A stretch of 5,473 bases of DNA, from contig JANXLS010000301.1 of the NCBI GenBank assembly GCA_025355035.1, forward strand, positions 1-5,473, read 5' to 3'. Positions 1 to 5,473 of the stretch are shown here, one piece after another. How positions within the stretch are numbered: the stretch's first letter is position 1; each line of letters begins with the position of its first letter. The notes under the pieces were generated by a model. It was given only the letters and a program-made list of their open reading frames with translations. It searched no databases and had not been told where the DNA came from. The translations under genes were made by a program, and so were the position numbers. Origin of the DNA: Planctomycetota bacterium. GTDB lineage: Bacteria > Planctomycetota > SZUA-567 > H5-PLA8.

Positions 1-2
1 CT

Positions 3-980
3 GGTGGGGCCTCTGCATTTGGAATGGCTTCGGCCATGGCGCGCAAAGCGCCAACGTCGAGCGCGGTGACAGGTGAATTGAAAACGGTGACGCGCACGTC
101 CTGGGCGTTGGGGACGGACGTCTCGCTGACGGTGTTGCATGCCGATGAAGCGGTTGCTGAACTCGCACTTAAGGCTGCGTTCGCGGAACTCAATCGGATC
201 GAAGATGTGTTGAGCGTCTATCGTCCCAACAGCCAGATTTCGCGTCTCAATAAAACGGGACGATTGGAACAGCCAGACGCGCATTTTCTGACGGTGATGG
301 AAGCGAGCCAGAAAATGTCGCGCACGTCGAACGGTGCTTTCGACGCAACTGTCCAACCGCTGTGGGATTTGTACTACGACGCGAAGAACATGCGGACATT
401 ACCGGATCAGGCGGCGCTTAATGTGGCGCGCTCAAAGGTCGATTTCCGAAATGTTACTGTTTCGTCCGCAAGTATCGAATTTAAAACGCCGGGCATGAAA
501 GTGACGTTTAACGGTATCGCGCAAGGTTATGCTGCGGATTGCGTACTCGCGGTTTTGAAAGCGAACGGGATCGAACACGCGCTGATCGACACGGGCGAAT
601 TTACGTGCGAAGGTCACAAGAGCGATGGCGCGGCGTTCAAGGTCGGCATTCAACATCCGCGAAAGCCTGACGAGTTTATCGGCGTTTGTACAATGGATGG
701 GCGCGCGCTGGCGACATCGGGTGATTATGCTACCTATTTCAGTGACGATTATCTTTACAACCACATTTTTGATCCGTCCACAGGCCGATCGCCGGTGGAG
801 TTATCGAGCGCGAGCATTCTCGCGCCGACGGGAATGATGGCTGACGCATTGACGAAACCGGTGTTTATTTTGGGCGCGGAGAAGGGCTTGGCATTTATTG
901 AATCGATGCCCGGTTGCGACGCGTTTCTTGTGACCAAAGAGGGCAGGACATTTAAGTCCAAAGGCTTCGCGCTCGTTTAA
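3..980 (+). CDS. apbE: FAD:protein FMN transferase (ApbE family), 5'-partial
   Basis: ApbE enzymes use FAD and Mg2+ to attach FMN covalently to Thr/Ser of extracytoplasmic flavoproteins such as RnfG/NqrC-type FMN-binding domains. Residues are numbered from the ATG at 24 (318 aa). Seen in order: the N-terminal LGT motif (29-31) and 'SVYRPNSQISRLN' (64-76); 'FNGIAQGYAAD' (162-172); 'LIDTGEFTCEG' (187-197); 'VGIQHPR' (207-213); 'NHIFDPSTG' (246-254), holding the conserved His and DPxTG; and 'MADALTKPVFILG' (272-284), holding the metal-site Asp274. The frame remains open upstream of the ATG to the window edge, encoding GGASAFG before MASAMARKA. That looks like the end of a signal peptide (possibly Tat) with cleavage near ASA or AMA, and no good ribosome site precedes 24, so the true start is probably outside. 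Gln replaces the usual Lys before GY, and GE replaces the more usual GGD, as in NosX-like members recalled from memory. Lys278 stands where many members have a Mg-binding Thr. The family call is firm; activity and target are unknown. Confidence 0.93.
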   Translation, partial: GGASAFGMASAMARKAPTSSAVTGELKTVTRTSWALGTDVSLTVLHADEAVAELALKAAFAELNRIEDVLSVYRPNSQISRLNKTGRLEQPDAHFLTVMEASQKMSRTSNGAFDATVQPLWDLYYDAKNMRTLPDQAALNVARSKVDFRNVTVSSASIEFKTPGMKVTFNGIAQGYAADCVLAVLKANGIEHALIDTGEFTCEGHKSDGAAFKVGIQHPRKPDEFIGVCTMDGRALATSGDYATYFSDDYLYNHIFDPSTGRSPVELSSASILAPTGMMADALTKPVFILGAEKGLAFIESMPGCDAFLVTKEGRTFKSKGFALV

Positions 981-1017
981 TGTTGAGCAGTAACGTGTAT
1001 AAATGAGTAGCGATGGG

Positions 1018-1039
1018 TAAAAGCCATCGATGGCTTTTA
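1018..1039. terminator. Bidirectional palindromic terminator between convergent genes
   Basis: This is a perfect 22-bp inverted repeat centred on TCGA: 'AAAAGCCA' on the left mirrors 'TGGCTTTT' on the right. As RNA it folds into a 9-bp stem with a 4-nt TCGA loop. The A run on one side and T run on the other give a short U-tract in whichever direction it is read. It lies 37 bp after the ApbE stop and 63 bp past the stop of the convergent thioredoxin-like gene. The U-tract is only 4 nt and the stem has just three G-C pairs per arm, so efficiency may be modest. A dimeric-protein operator is the alternative reading of a perfect palindrome. Confidence 0.7.
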
Positions 1040-1065
1040 TATCCTCAACACTTCGAGTATGGCAG

Positions 1066-1090
1066 TCGCTACTTTGCGGCGCGGTAGCGA
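1066..1090. other. Stem-loop in the convergent intergenic gap
   Basis: TCGCTAC (1066-1072) and GTAGCGA (1084-1090) form a perfect 7-bp stem around an 11-nt GC-rich loop. It begins 12 nt downstream of the stop of the minus-strand thioredoxin-like gene. No T-tract follows on either strand, so it is not a canonical intrinsic terminator. It could stabilise the mRNA 3' end or assist the palindrome at 1018-1039. The stem is certain; a role is not shown. Confidence 0.4.
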
Positions 1091-1102
1091 ACCCTCTATT
1101 TG

Positions 1103-2296
1103 CTAGAACGAATATTTCTTTTTGAGCGCTTCGGGCGAATTGTCTTCCTCGTCCGAGGGGTCGGGCTCGCCTTTTTTCCGCTTTCCTTTTGGATCTCTCG
1201 AAGCACCCTTCTGGGGAGGTGCGTCTTCGTCTTTGATTTCCTTTCCAGGCTCAGGCGCGCCGAGAAGTTTCTTCAATTCGTCGGCCAGTGCGATGTCGCG
1301 GACGTTCATGGCAATCACTTTTCCGTCTTTGCCGATCAAGAAATTGGAAGGGAATGCGTTGATCGCGAATTCATCGAGCGAGGGGTGTTTGCCGCCGGAG
1401 TGATGCAGCGTTGTCCACGGCAGCTTGTCGATCTTTAAAAAATCCTCCAGTGTCTGACGTTCTTCATCGGCGCTGATGCCGACGATTTCGAAGCCTTTTG
1501 AGCGATAGGCCTCGTAGCATTTTTTCATGAGCGGAATTTCGTCGACGCAATGTGGGCACCACGTCGCCCAGAAATCGATGAGGACGACTTTGTCTTTCAG
1601 GTCAGCGAGGTCGAATGGTTTGTCCTGAAGTGTCGTGCCTTTCAATTGCAGCGGTTTGCCGATGAGCCCCAAACGCTTGGCGGTTCCCAACAAGACGTCG
1701 CTGATGGCCGCGACTTCCGGGACGGGGTGCTTGGCCAAATCGGCACCGATTTTCTGGCTCCATTCAATCGCTTTGGGCGAGGTTTGCGTGGAGAGGAAAT
1801 CGGCGAGCGCGGCAGCAACATCGGCGTCTTCCGAGTTGACTTTTGGCGACTTCAAGAATTCGCGCGTTCGCTTAAGGAGTTGGCCGGATCGCGTGGTGTT
1901 GATGTCGCTGGCGGTGTCCAGTTGGTCGGCGAGTGTCATACGGCGCGCGAAACGGGCGTTGTCGGATTCCTTGTCTTTTTCGAGTTCGAGGATGCGCTTG
2001 CAGGCGCGTTTGATGGCGCGCGGGGCTTTGGCGTCGTGCAGATCCGCGTCGGCATCGTCCTCGGGTTCGTAGTCTTGCAACTGGAGGCAAAAATCGACGA
2101 GCGCGTCGGAATCGGCGTCTTTGGGAAAGGTGTACCGCGCTGCGGATTCGGGGTCGGGCGCCTCCGCCGGGTCGGTATCTTTCGGAGCAACTTTGGGTGG
2201 TTTGTTTGGCGGCGGGGTTTTCGGTTCGCCGGCTTGAACCGTGATGAAATAGGGAGCGGCGATGCAAAGGAGTGCGGCAAGAAAATAGCGTTTCAT
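1103..2296 (-). CDS. Secreted TlpA-like thioredoxin-fold protein
   Basis: The product is 397 aa from the ATG at 2296. This start is chosen because MKRYFLAALLCIAAPYF is a clean Sec signal peptide (cleavage after VQA, residue 22), and AAAGGG lies 7 nt upstream at 2304-2309. After cleavage come a Pro/Lys-rich then acidic linker (about 23-70), an N-terminal region of unknown family with several likely helices (about 71-205), and a TlpA/AhpC-type thioredoxin domain (about 212-345). The domain shows 'VVLIDFWATWCPHC' (237-250) with redox Cys247 and Cys250, 'EIVGISAD' (270-277), and the presumed cis-Pro316 in 'AFPSNFLIGKDGKV'. The last 45 residues are highly charged and probably disordered. Family members reduce or exchange disulfides outside the cytoplasm; the partner here is unknown. 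Cys9 in the signal peptide follows ALL, not a lipobox. The gene is 80 bp downstream of the S41 peptidase gene with no obvious terminator or promoter between them, so co-transcription is likely. Confidence 0.9.
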   Translation of the reverse strand: MKRYFLAALLCIAAPYFITVQAGEPKTPPPNKPPKVAPKDTDPAEAPDPESAARYTFPKDADSDALVDFCLQLQDYEPEDDADADLHDAKAPRAIKRACKRILELEKDKESDNARFARRMTLADQLDTASDINTTRSGQLLKRTREFLKSPKVNSEDADVAAALADFLSTQTSPKAIEWSQKIGADLAKHPVPEVAAISDVLLGTAKRLGLIGKPLQLKGTTLQDKPFDLADLKDKVVLIDFWATWCPHCVDEIPLMKKCYEAYRSKGFEIVGISADEERQTLEDFLKIDKLPWTTLHHSGGKHPSLDEFAINAFPSNFLIGKDGKVIAMNVRDIALADELKKLLGAPEPGKEIKDEDAPPQKGASRDPKGKRKKGEPDPSDEEDNSPEALKKKYSF

Positions 2297-2303
2297 GGAA
2301 CAG

Positions 2304-2309
2304 CCCTTT
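2304..2309 (-). promoter_or_regulatory. Ribosome binding site deciding the TlpA-like gene start
   Basis: On the minus strand this reads AAAGGG, 7 nt before the ATG at 2296. It supports that start over an in-frame GTG at 2380, which would add 28 residues (beginning MIRAVAV) ahead of an otherwise ideal signal peptide. Confidence 0.55.
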
Positions 2310-2376
2310 AGTGGCGTAGCGAATGTACGTCCCGAACGTGCGGCAGTCGTCTGAAGGAAGACGGCCACGGCGCGGA

Positions 2377-3711
2377 TCACTTCAACTTCTCCAAGAGCAC
2401 GTTCACAGCTTTCTTGAGTTGCTCGTCGTTGAACGGATCTTTTTCCGTCGGTTTGCCGCTTTTTTCGCGCGGATCATTTTCGCGCAGATGCCGTCGGTAA
2501 CGACTTTCCAGCAGTTCTTTTTGCTGCTGATGCGAGTTGGGAACGAGGTATTCGGGGATGAGGCCCTGGCCATCGATGCAATCGCTCTTCGGCGTCTTGT
2601 ATTTTGCGATGGTGAGTTTCAGTGCTCCGAATTTATCGCCGTTGCCGTTGGGAGCATCCGAGTTCGATGGGCCGTTTCCTTTTCCGAGCGGTATGGGTAT
2701 CACGTCTTGTACGGAGAATTTTCCGTAGGTTTTGTCGCCGACCAAAACGGCTCGACCGCGATCGCGCAAGGCTCCGGAGACAATTTCGGCAGCGGAGGCG
2801 CTCTGTGAATCGACGAGGATCGCGATGGGAAAATTCGGATGCGTTTTTCCCGGCCGGACTTCGCGCGTCGATTCGAGCCGCTTTTGATTGACGACATCGC
2901 GGAAGAGGAGTGTGACGATCGGGCCGTCTTTCAGAAACAGATCGCCAACCTGTTCGGCTTCGTCGAGCGGGCCGCCGGGATTTTGGCGGAGGTCGAGGAT
3001 CAGCGCTTGGAGTCCCTGCACTTCGAGACGCTTCAGTGCGGCATCGAGGTCGTTCGCCGTGTTTTTCTGGAATTGATTGATGTGTATGAATCCGATCTTC
3101 GGACCGTCCGCAGCGATGTAGGGCGGGCCTACGAATTCTTCAGCTTGGATCGATCGGATTTGGATGATGGCGCGGCGCATCGAGAGTTCGATGGGATGAT
3201 CGACGCCATCGCGTTCGATCGTCAGCGTGACGGGCGAATCGGGATGGCCTTTGATGCGCAGCTCGCTTTCGTCGACGCCCATTCCACTGACGGGTTGGCC
3301 GTCGATTTTGACGATGCGATCACCGGGCTGAACGCCGGCTTTCCAAGCTGGGGAATCGAGCAGCGGCGTCAGTACGGTCAGTCCGCGCGCCTCCACGTTA
3401 ATTTCAATGCCGATCCCCGCGAAGTGGCCCTTCGTGCTGGCGCTGAGACGGTCGTACAATTCGGGCGGAAGGAATTGGCTGTGCGGGTCGAGCGACGAGG
3501 TCATTCCGCGCAGCGAACCGTAGAAGATTTTCTGGCGTTCGTCAGTGCTTAATTCGCGGACGTAGCGTTCGCGGATCAGGGTTCGGACGTTTTCGTAAGT
3601 GGCTTGTTCCAGGGCGAGATCGTTGGCATTGCGGCCCATGAAGCTGAGGCGCAAGGCGACGGCGGAGATAGTGACAAAAAGAATCAGCCACGTCATCGTT
3701 CGGGGAGACAT
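2377..3711 (-). CDS. S41 family C-terminal processing peptidase with PDZ domain
   Basis: The product is 444 aa from the ATG at 3711. A short n-region containing Arg precedes a hydrophobic segment (about 7-23), either an anchor or an uncleaved signal, so the enzyme should face the periplasm. Then follow an N-terminal helical region with 'SSLDPHSQFLPPE' (72-84), a PDZ domain (about 93-178) with 'GIGIEI' and 'AGVQPGDRIVKIDG', and the S41 core. The core contains 'GFIHINQF' (207-214), 'LDLRQNPGG' (239-247), 'SQSASAAEI' (302-310), 'TYGKFSVQ' (328-335) and 'GLIPEYLVP' (383-391). By spacing to E. coli Prc the catalytic residues are Ser306, Lys331 and Gln335, all present. A Gly/Asn/Ser-rich insert (about 342-361) follows SVQ. 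The C-terminus is charged. CtpA/Prc-type enzymes trim or degrade envelope proteins from their C-termini; the substrate here is unknown. An in-frame TTG at 3717 is unlikely because it lies directly at the promoter. Confidence 0.95.
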   Translation of the reverse strand: MSPRTMTWLILFVTISAVALRLSFMGRNANDLALEQATYENVRTLIRERYVRELSTDERQKIFYGSLRGMTSSLDPHSQFLPPELYDRLSASTKGHFAGIGIEINVEARGLTVLTPLLDSPAWKAGVQPGDRIVKIDGQPVSGMGVDESELRIKGHPDSPVTLTIERDGVDHPIELSMRRAIIQIRSIQAEEFVGPPYIAADGPKIGFIHINQFQKNTANDLDAALKRLEVQGLQALILDLRQNPGGPLDEAEQVGDLFLKDGPIVTLLFRDVVNQKRLESTREVRPGKTHPNFPIAILVDSQSASAAEIVSGALRDRGRAVLVGDKTYGKFSVQDVIPIPLGKGNGPSNSDAPNGNGDKFGALKLTIAKYKTPKSDCIDGQGLIPEYLVPNSHQQQKELLESRYRRHLRENDPREKSGKPTEKDPFNDEQLKKAVNVLLEKLK

Positions 3712-3901
3712 GCGCAAATTATCCGCTACAAAAGAGAACGCGTCAAGACGCCGGGCGGATGGATTCGATTTTTTCTTTCAACTTTGATCCGGCACTTTTT
3801 TTCGTGTGCTCTTCAAAGTCATGCGGAAGGCCGTTGACGATTAAAGAGCAGGCGGACGAAAAATAACGTTGATCGATACGGCGTCAGGAGTGCCGCCGGT
3901 C
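3712..3901. other. Intergenic region with promoter, A-tracts and imperfect hairpin
   Basis: This 190-bp gap separates the OstA-like gene from the S41 peptidase gene and holds no credible gene. Besides the promoter it contains two A-tracts on the minus strand (3769-3774 and 3796-3802) that may bend the DNA. It also holds an imperfect hairpin built from TGCTCTT (3807-3813) and AAGAGCA (3844-3850), with inner arms GTCA (3818-3821) and TGAC (3835-3838). A short stem of CGGCG (3879-3883) and CGCCG (3894-3898) sits 3 nt past the OstA-like stop. A run of five U would come only 15 nt after that stem, so it is at best a weak terminator. Confidence 0.5.
3718..3746 (-). promoter_or_regulatory. Sigma-70-type promoter for a leaderless S41 peptidase mRNA
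   Basis: Read on the minus strand, a -35 box TTGACG (3746-3741, 5/6 to consensus) is followed by exactly 17 bp and a -10 box GATAAT (3723-3718, 5/6 to consensus). Only TTGCGC separates the -10 box from the ATG at 3711, so initiation about 7 bp past the -10 box would fall on the A of the start codon. No Shine-Dalgarno sequence precedes that ATG, which fits a leaderless transcript. An A-tract (AAAAAA, minus strand, 3769-3774) lies 22 bp upstream of the -35 box, slightly too far for a standard UP element. Confidence 0.7.
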
Positions 3902-5443
3902 TTATTTTGTGGACGGCTTCTTGGCGTCGAGCGGGCTGGATTTCGCTTTGGGATCGACGAGCGGTTTGACGTCTTCGGGCTTGGGGCCATTGCCGCGGTT
4001 TGAGCCGGGAGGGCCGCCGTAGGAGCGCGTTTTCATGGGGCCGCCGGGTTCGAGTTCCTGGGTGTCTAGATTCATCTTGAGCGATTTGGGGACGATCATA
4101 ATTTCGCCGCTCTGTGGCAGGCTCTGGTTGTAGACGAGGACAGTGTCGCCGGCGTGTGTCATTTCGAAAAAGGCGACGCTGCGTTCGGTGTCCATTTTCA
4201 TTTTGTCGCACAGAATGGTGCGGGTACCCGTTTTGATTTCGACGCGGCCGAAGCATTCGATCATCTTCATGTCACCCCCGAGCGCACTGCCGGGCGGGGC
4301 AGGTTGGCCAGGGGGCGGGACGTCAAGGGTGACGATGGCGTCATCGCCGCACATCTTCATGCCTTCACCCGGAGTCAAACCTTCTTTGATGAACACGACA
4401 TTACGCGTGAGTTTGAGTTTGCCGGTTGCGCCGTCGTAGTACATTTCAGCGTCCGCGCGCATGTTGACTTTACCGCCGCCGGTCATGCTCATGCTGCCCA
4501 TTCCACTGCCTCCGCCTGCTGGCGCGGCGGGTTTGTCTTTGGCGGTTTTTGATGCGGCTTTGGGCTCGTTCTTGTCTGGGGCTTGAGCGCCCAAGCCGAT
4601 CGGTGCTTTCTTGTCGGGCGAGGCGCTTTTCTTGGTGTCGGTGGCGGGAGCTTCGTTATCGTCGGCCATCGTGACGATGGCGTTCGGGGCACCGGTGGCT
4701 TTGAAGGTGTCGGCGCGGTTGTCGCGGACGAAACGGGTGGCTTCGATCACGTCGGTTTTGCTCGGATCGTTGGGATCTTTTCTCATCCAGAGCGTTGCTT
4801 TTTTTCCGGCCGCGGTGTCGCCGATCAGCGTGAAGAGATCTTTGATCATTTCGCCGTTCGGGCCCTTTTGCATTTCAAAGCGCATGATTTCGCCTTTGCC
4901 GGTTCGATCGGGCGAGACGACTTCGACGTTGCCTTTGGCTTCGATCAGTTCGGTGTCGCCAGTTTTGATGTCGGTGACGATCACGACGTGATCGCCGCGC
5001 AGCACGGAATTGGTTTCGATCATTTCGATCTCAACGTTTTTGGTCATCGTCATCACGGCTTTGTCGGGGAGTTCGAGCGTGGCGACGGATTTCTTTTCTT
5101 CGCGGGTGAACGGTCCGAGCGCGCGGATAACCATGTCGCCGGACATGTCCATCGCGTTTTCGGCGGGTGGCTGGGTGCCGGGAGGCGCTTTGGGATCGAC
5201 GACGGGTTTGACTTTCGGCGGGACGATGGAGGGCTTGCCGATCCAAGGGAATTTAAGGGTCGGGGCGACGACGACGCGATTCAATTCCGCGTCATCGATC
5301 TTAGGCGGGACGGTTTTCGTGGCGTCGGTGACAGGTGGTTTGGTGATGGGTGTTTCGCCGGCTGACACACTGTTTAAACACGGGCTGGCGCTCGCAACGA
5401 TGAGGGCGGCGATCACGCATGTTCGGCGGGTGAAGTGCTGCAT
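3902..5443 (-). CDS. Secreted Met-rich protein with two OstA/LptA-like segments (tentative)
   Basis: The product is 513 aa from the ATG at 5443, chosen for its AGGAG ribosome site and because MQHFTRRTCVIAALIVASAS begins a Sec signal peptide (cleavage near SVSA, residue 28). A Pro/Lys-rich stretch (about 30-95) follows, then beta-rich segment A (about 100-260), an Ala/Lys/Pro linker ending in GGGSGMGSMSMTGGG (about 262-323), beta-rich segment B (about 326-465) and a Pro/Gly/Lys tail. Segments A and B share a pattern: 'GDHVVIVTD...LIEAKGNVEV' (150-175) and 'GDDAIVTLD...MIECFGRVEI' (366-403). Alternating strands with the theme 'G-D-x-x-x-V ... A/C-x-G-x-V-x-I' recall the OstA/LptA beta-jellyroll used in lipopolysaccharide transport, but I see no diagnostic motif. 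Methionine is 27 of 513 residues, including MKM three times in segment B. The gene is clear; the family assignment is an inference, and another envelope beta-repeat protein is possible. Confidence 0.6.
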   Translation of the reverse strand: MQHFTRRTCVIAALIVASASPCLNSVSAGETPITKPPVTDATKTVPPKIDDAELNRVVVAPTLKFPWIGKPSIVPPKVKPVVDPKAPPGTQPPAENAMDMSGDMVIRALGPFTREEKKSVATLELPDKAVMTMTKNVEIEMIETNSVLRGDHVVIVTDIKTGDTELIEAKGNVEVVSPDRTGKGEIMRFEMQKGPNGEMIKDLFTLIGDTAAGKKATLWMRKDPNDPSKTDVIEATRFVRDNRADTFKATGAPNAIVTMADDNEAPATDTKKSASPDKKAPIGLGAQAPDKNEPKAASKTAKDKPAAPAGGGSGMGSMSMTGGGKVNMRADAEMYYDGATGKLKLTRNVVFIKEGLTPGEGMKMCGDDAIVTLDVPPPGQPAPPGSALGGDMKMIECFGRVEIKTGTRTILCDKMKMDTERSVAFFEMTHAGDTVLVYNQSLPQSGEIMIVPKSLKMNLDTQELEPGGPMKTRSYGGPPGSNRGNGPKPEDVKPLVDPKAKSSPLDAKKPSTK

Positions 5444-5452
5444 AGGGCTGTA

Positions 5453-5457
5453 CTCCT
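5453..5457 (-). promoter_or_regulatory. Ribosome binding site of the OstA-like gene
   Basis: AGGAG on the minus strand lies 9 nt before the ATG at 5443. It decides that start over an in-frame ATG at 5473, which would place ten polar residues (MKHDTQEYSP) before the signal peptide. It is the clearest Shine-Dalgarno site in the window. Confidence 0.75.
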
Positions 5458-5473
5458 GTGTGTCGTGTTTCAT

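Noticed and set aside
2260..2296. Lipobox in the TlpA-like signal peptide (ALLC)
   Set aside because: The residue before Cys is Leu rather than Gly/Ala/Ser, and the hydrophobic segment continues beyond it, so Sec cleavage after VQA fits better.
1550..2311. A 253-codon plus-strand open frame
   Set aside because: It lies antisense to the TlpA-like gene, whose signal peptide and WCPHC motif are clear. Its protein is rich in Gly/Phe/Arg/Val without a recognisable domain, as expected of a shadow frame.
2839..3552. A 237-codon plus-strand open frame
   Set aside because: It is antisense to the PDZ and catalytic parts of the S41 peptidase and shows no family motif.
3712..3717. TTG start two codons before the S41 peptidase ATG
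   Set aside because: It sits directly after the -10 box and would lie upstream of the expected transcription start.
3834..3869. Possible plus-strand promoter with TTGACG at 3834 and TAACGT at 3864
   Set aside because: The spacer is 24 bp, far too long, and no plus-strand gene follows.
3819..4256. A 145-codon minus-strand frame overlapping the end of the OstA-like gene
   Set aside because: It is an Arg/Pro/His-rich out-of-frame reading of the same strand, without a domain.
4583..5365. A 260-codon plus-strand open frame rich in Gly, Phe and Asp
   Set aside because: It mirrors the OstA-like gene; the Asp/Phe/Gly bias is the complement of its Lys/Ile/Pro/Thr codons, and it has no ribosome site or domain.
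5340..5443. Lipobox in the OstA-like signal peptide (SASPC)
   Set aside because: Pro precedes the Cys, which lipoprotein signal peptidase sites do not normally allow.
1..5473. tRNA, rRNA, CRISPR array, insertion sequence or attachment site
   Set aside because: No cloverleaf-like sequence, regularly spaced repeats, transposase motif or long terminal repeats were seen in the gaps; the intergenic DNA totals only about 390 bp.

Overview
The window holds four protein-coding genes, all apparently for proteins exported to or anchored in the cell envelope. No RNA gene, mobile element, CRISPR array or prophage part was seen. Moderately GC-rich DNA, long signal peptides followed by Pro/Lys/Ala-rich linkers, a TlpA-like thioredoxin domain behind an unassigned N-terminal region, and an ApbE of the 'GIAQGYA / TGE' subtype suggest a Gram-negative-type bacterium. 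Planctomycetota is my best guess, with a related PVC phylum as the alternative. This rests on style of sequence, not on a phylogenetic marker.

Layout: (a) 1-980, plus strand: the 3' part of an ApbE-type FAD:protein FMN transferase gene. Its frame stays open to the left edge, so the signal peptide probably starts outside. (b) 981-1102: a convergent intergenic gap with a perfect 22-bp palindrome flanked by A and T runs, which looks like a terminator shared by both strands. (c) 1103-2296, minus strand: a secreted TlpA/thioredoxin-like protein with a WCPHC active site. (d) 2377-3711, minus strand: a membrane-anchored S41 (C-terminal processing) peptidase with a PDZ domain and an intact Ser/Lys/Gln catalytic set. 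Its start sits 6 nt after a near-consensus sigma-70 -10 box, so the mRNA should be leaderless. (e) 3712-3901: an intergenic region carrying that promoter, two A-tracts and an imperfect hairpin. (f) 3902-5443, minus strand: a secreted Met-rich protein with two related OstA/LptA-like beta segments joined by a low-complexity linker.

The minus-strand order of transcription is OstA-like, then S41 peptidase, then TlpA-like. The last two are 80 bp apart without a visible terminator and probably share a transcript; the first is separated by 190 bp and the peptidase has its own promoter. The common theme is envelope protein maturation: flavinylation, disulfide chemistry, proteolytic processing, and an OstA-like scaffold. 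I see no evidence that the four form one pathway, and no convincing new defence or mobile system. The points most worth checking are the leaderless promoter and the duplicated Met-rich OstA-like protein.
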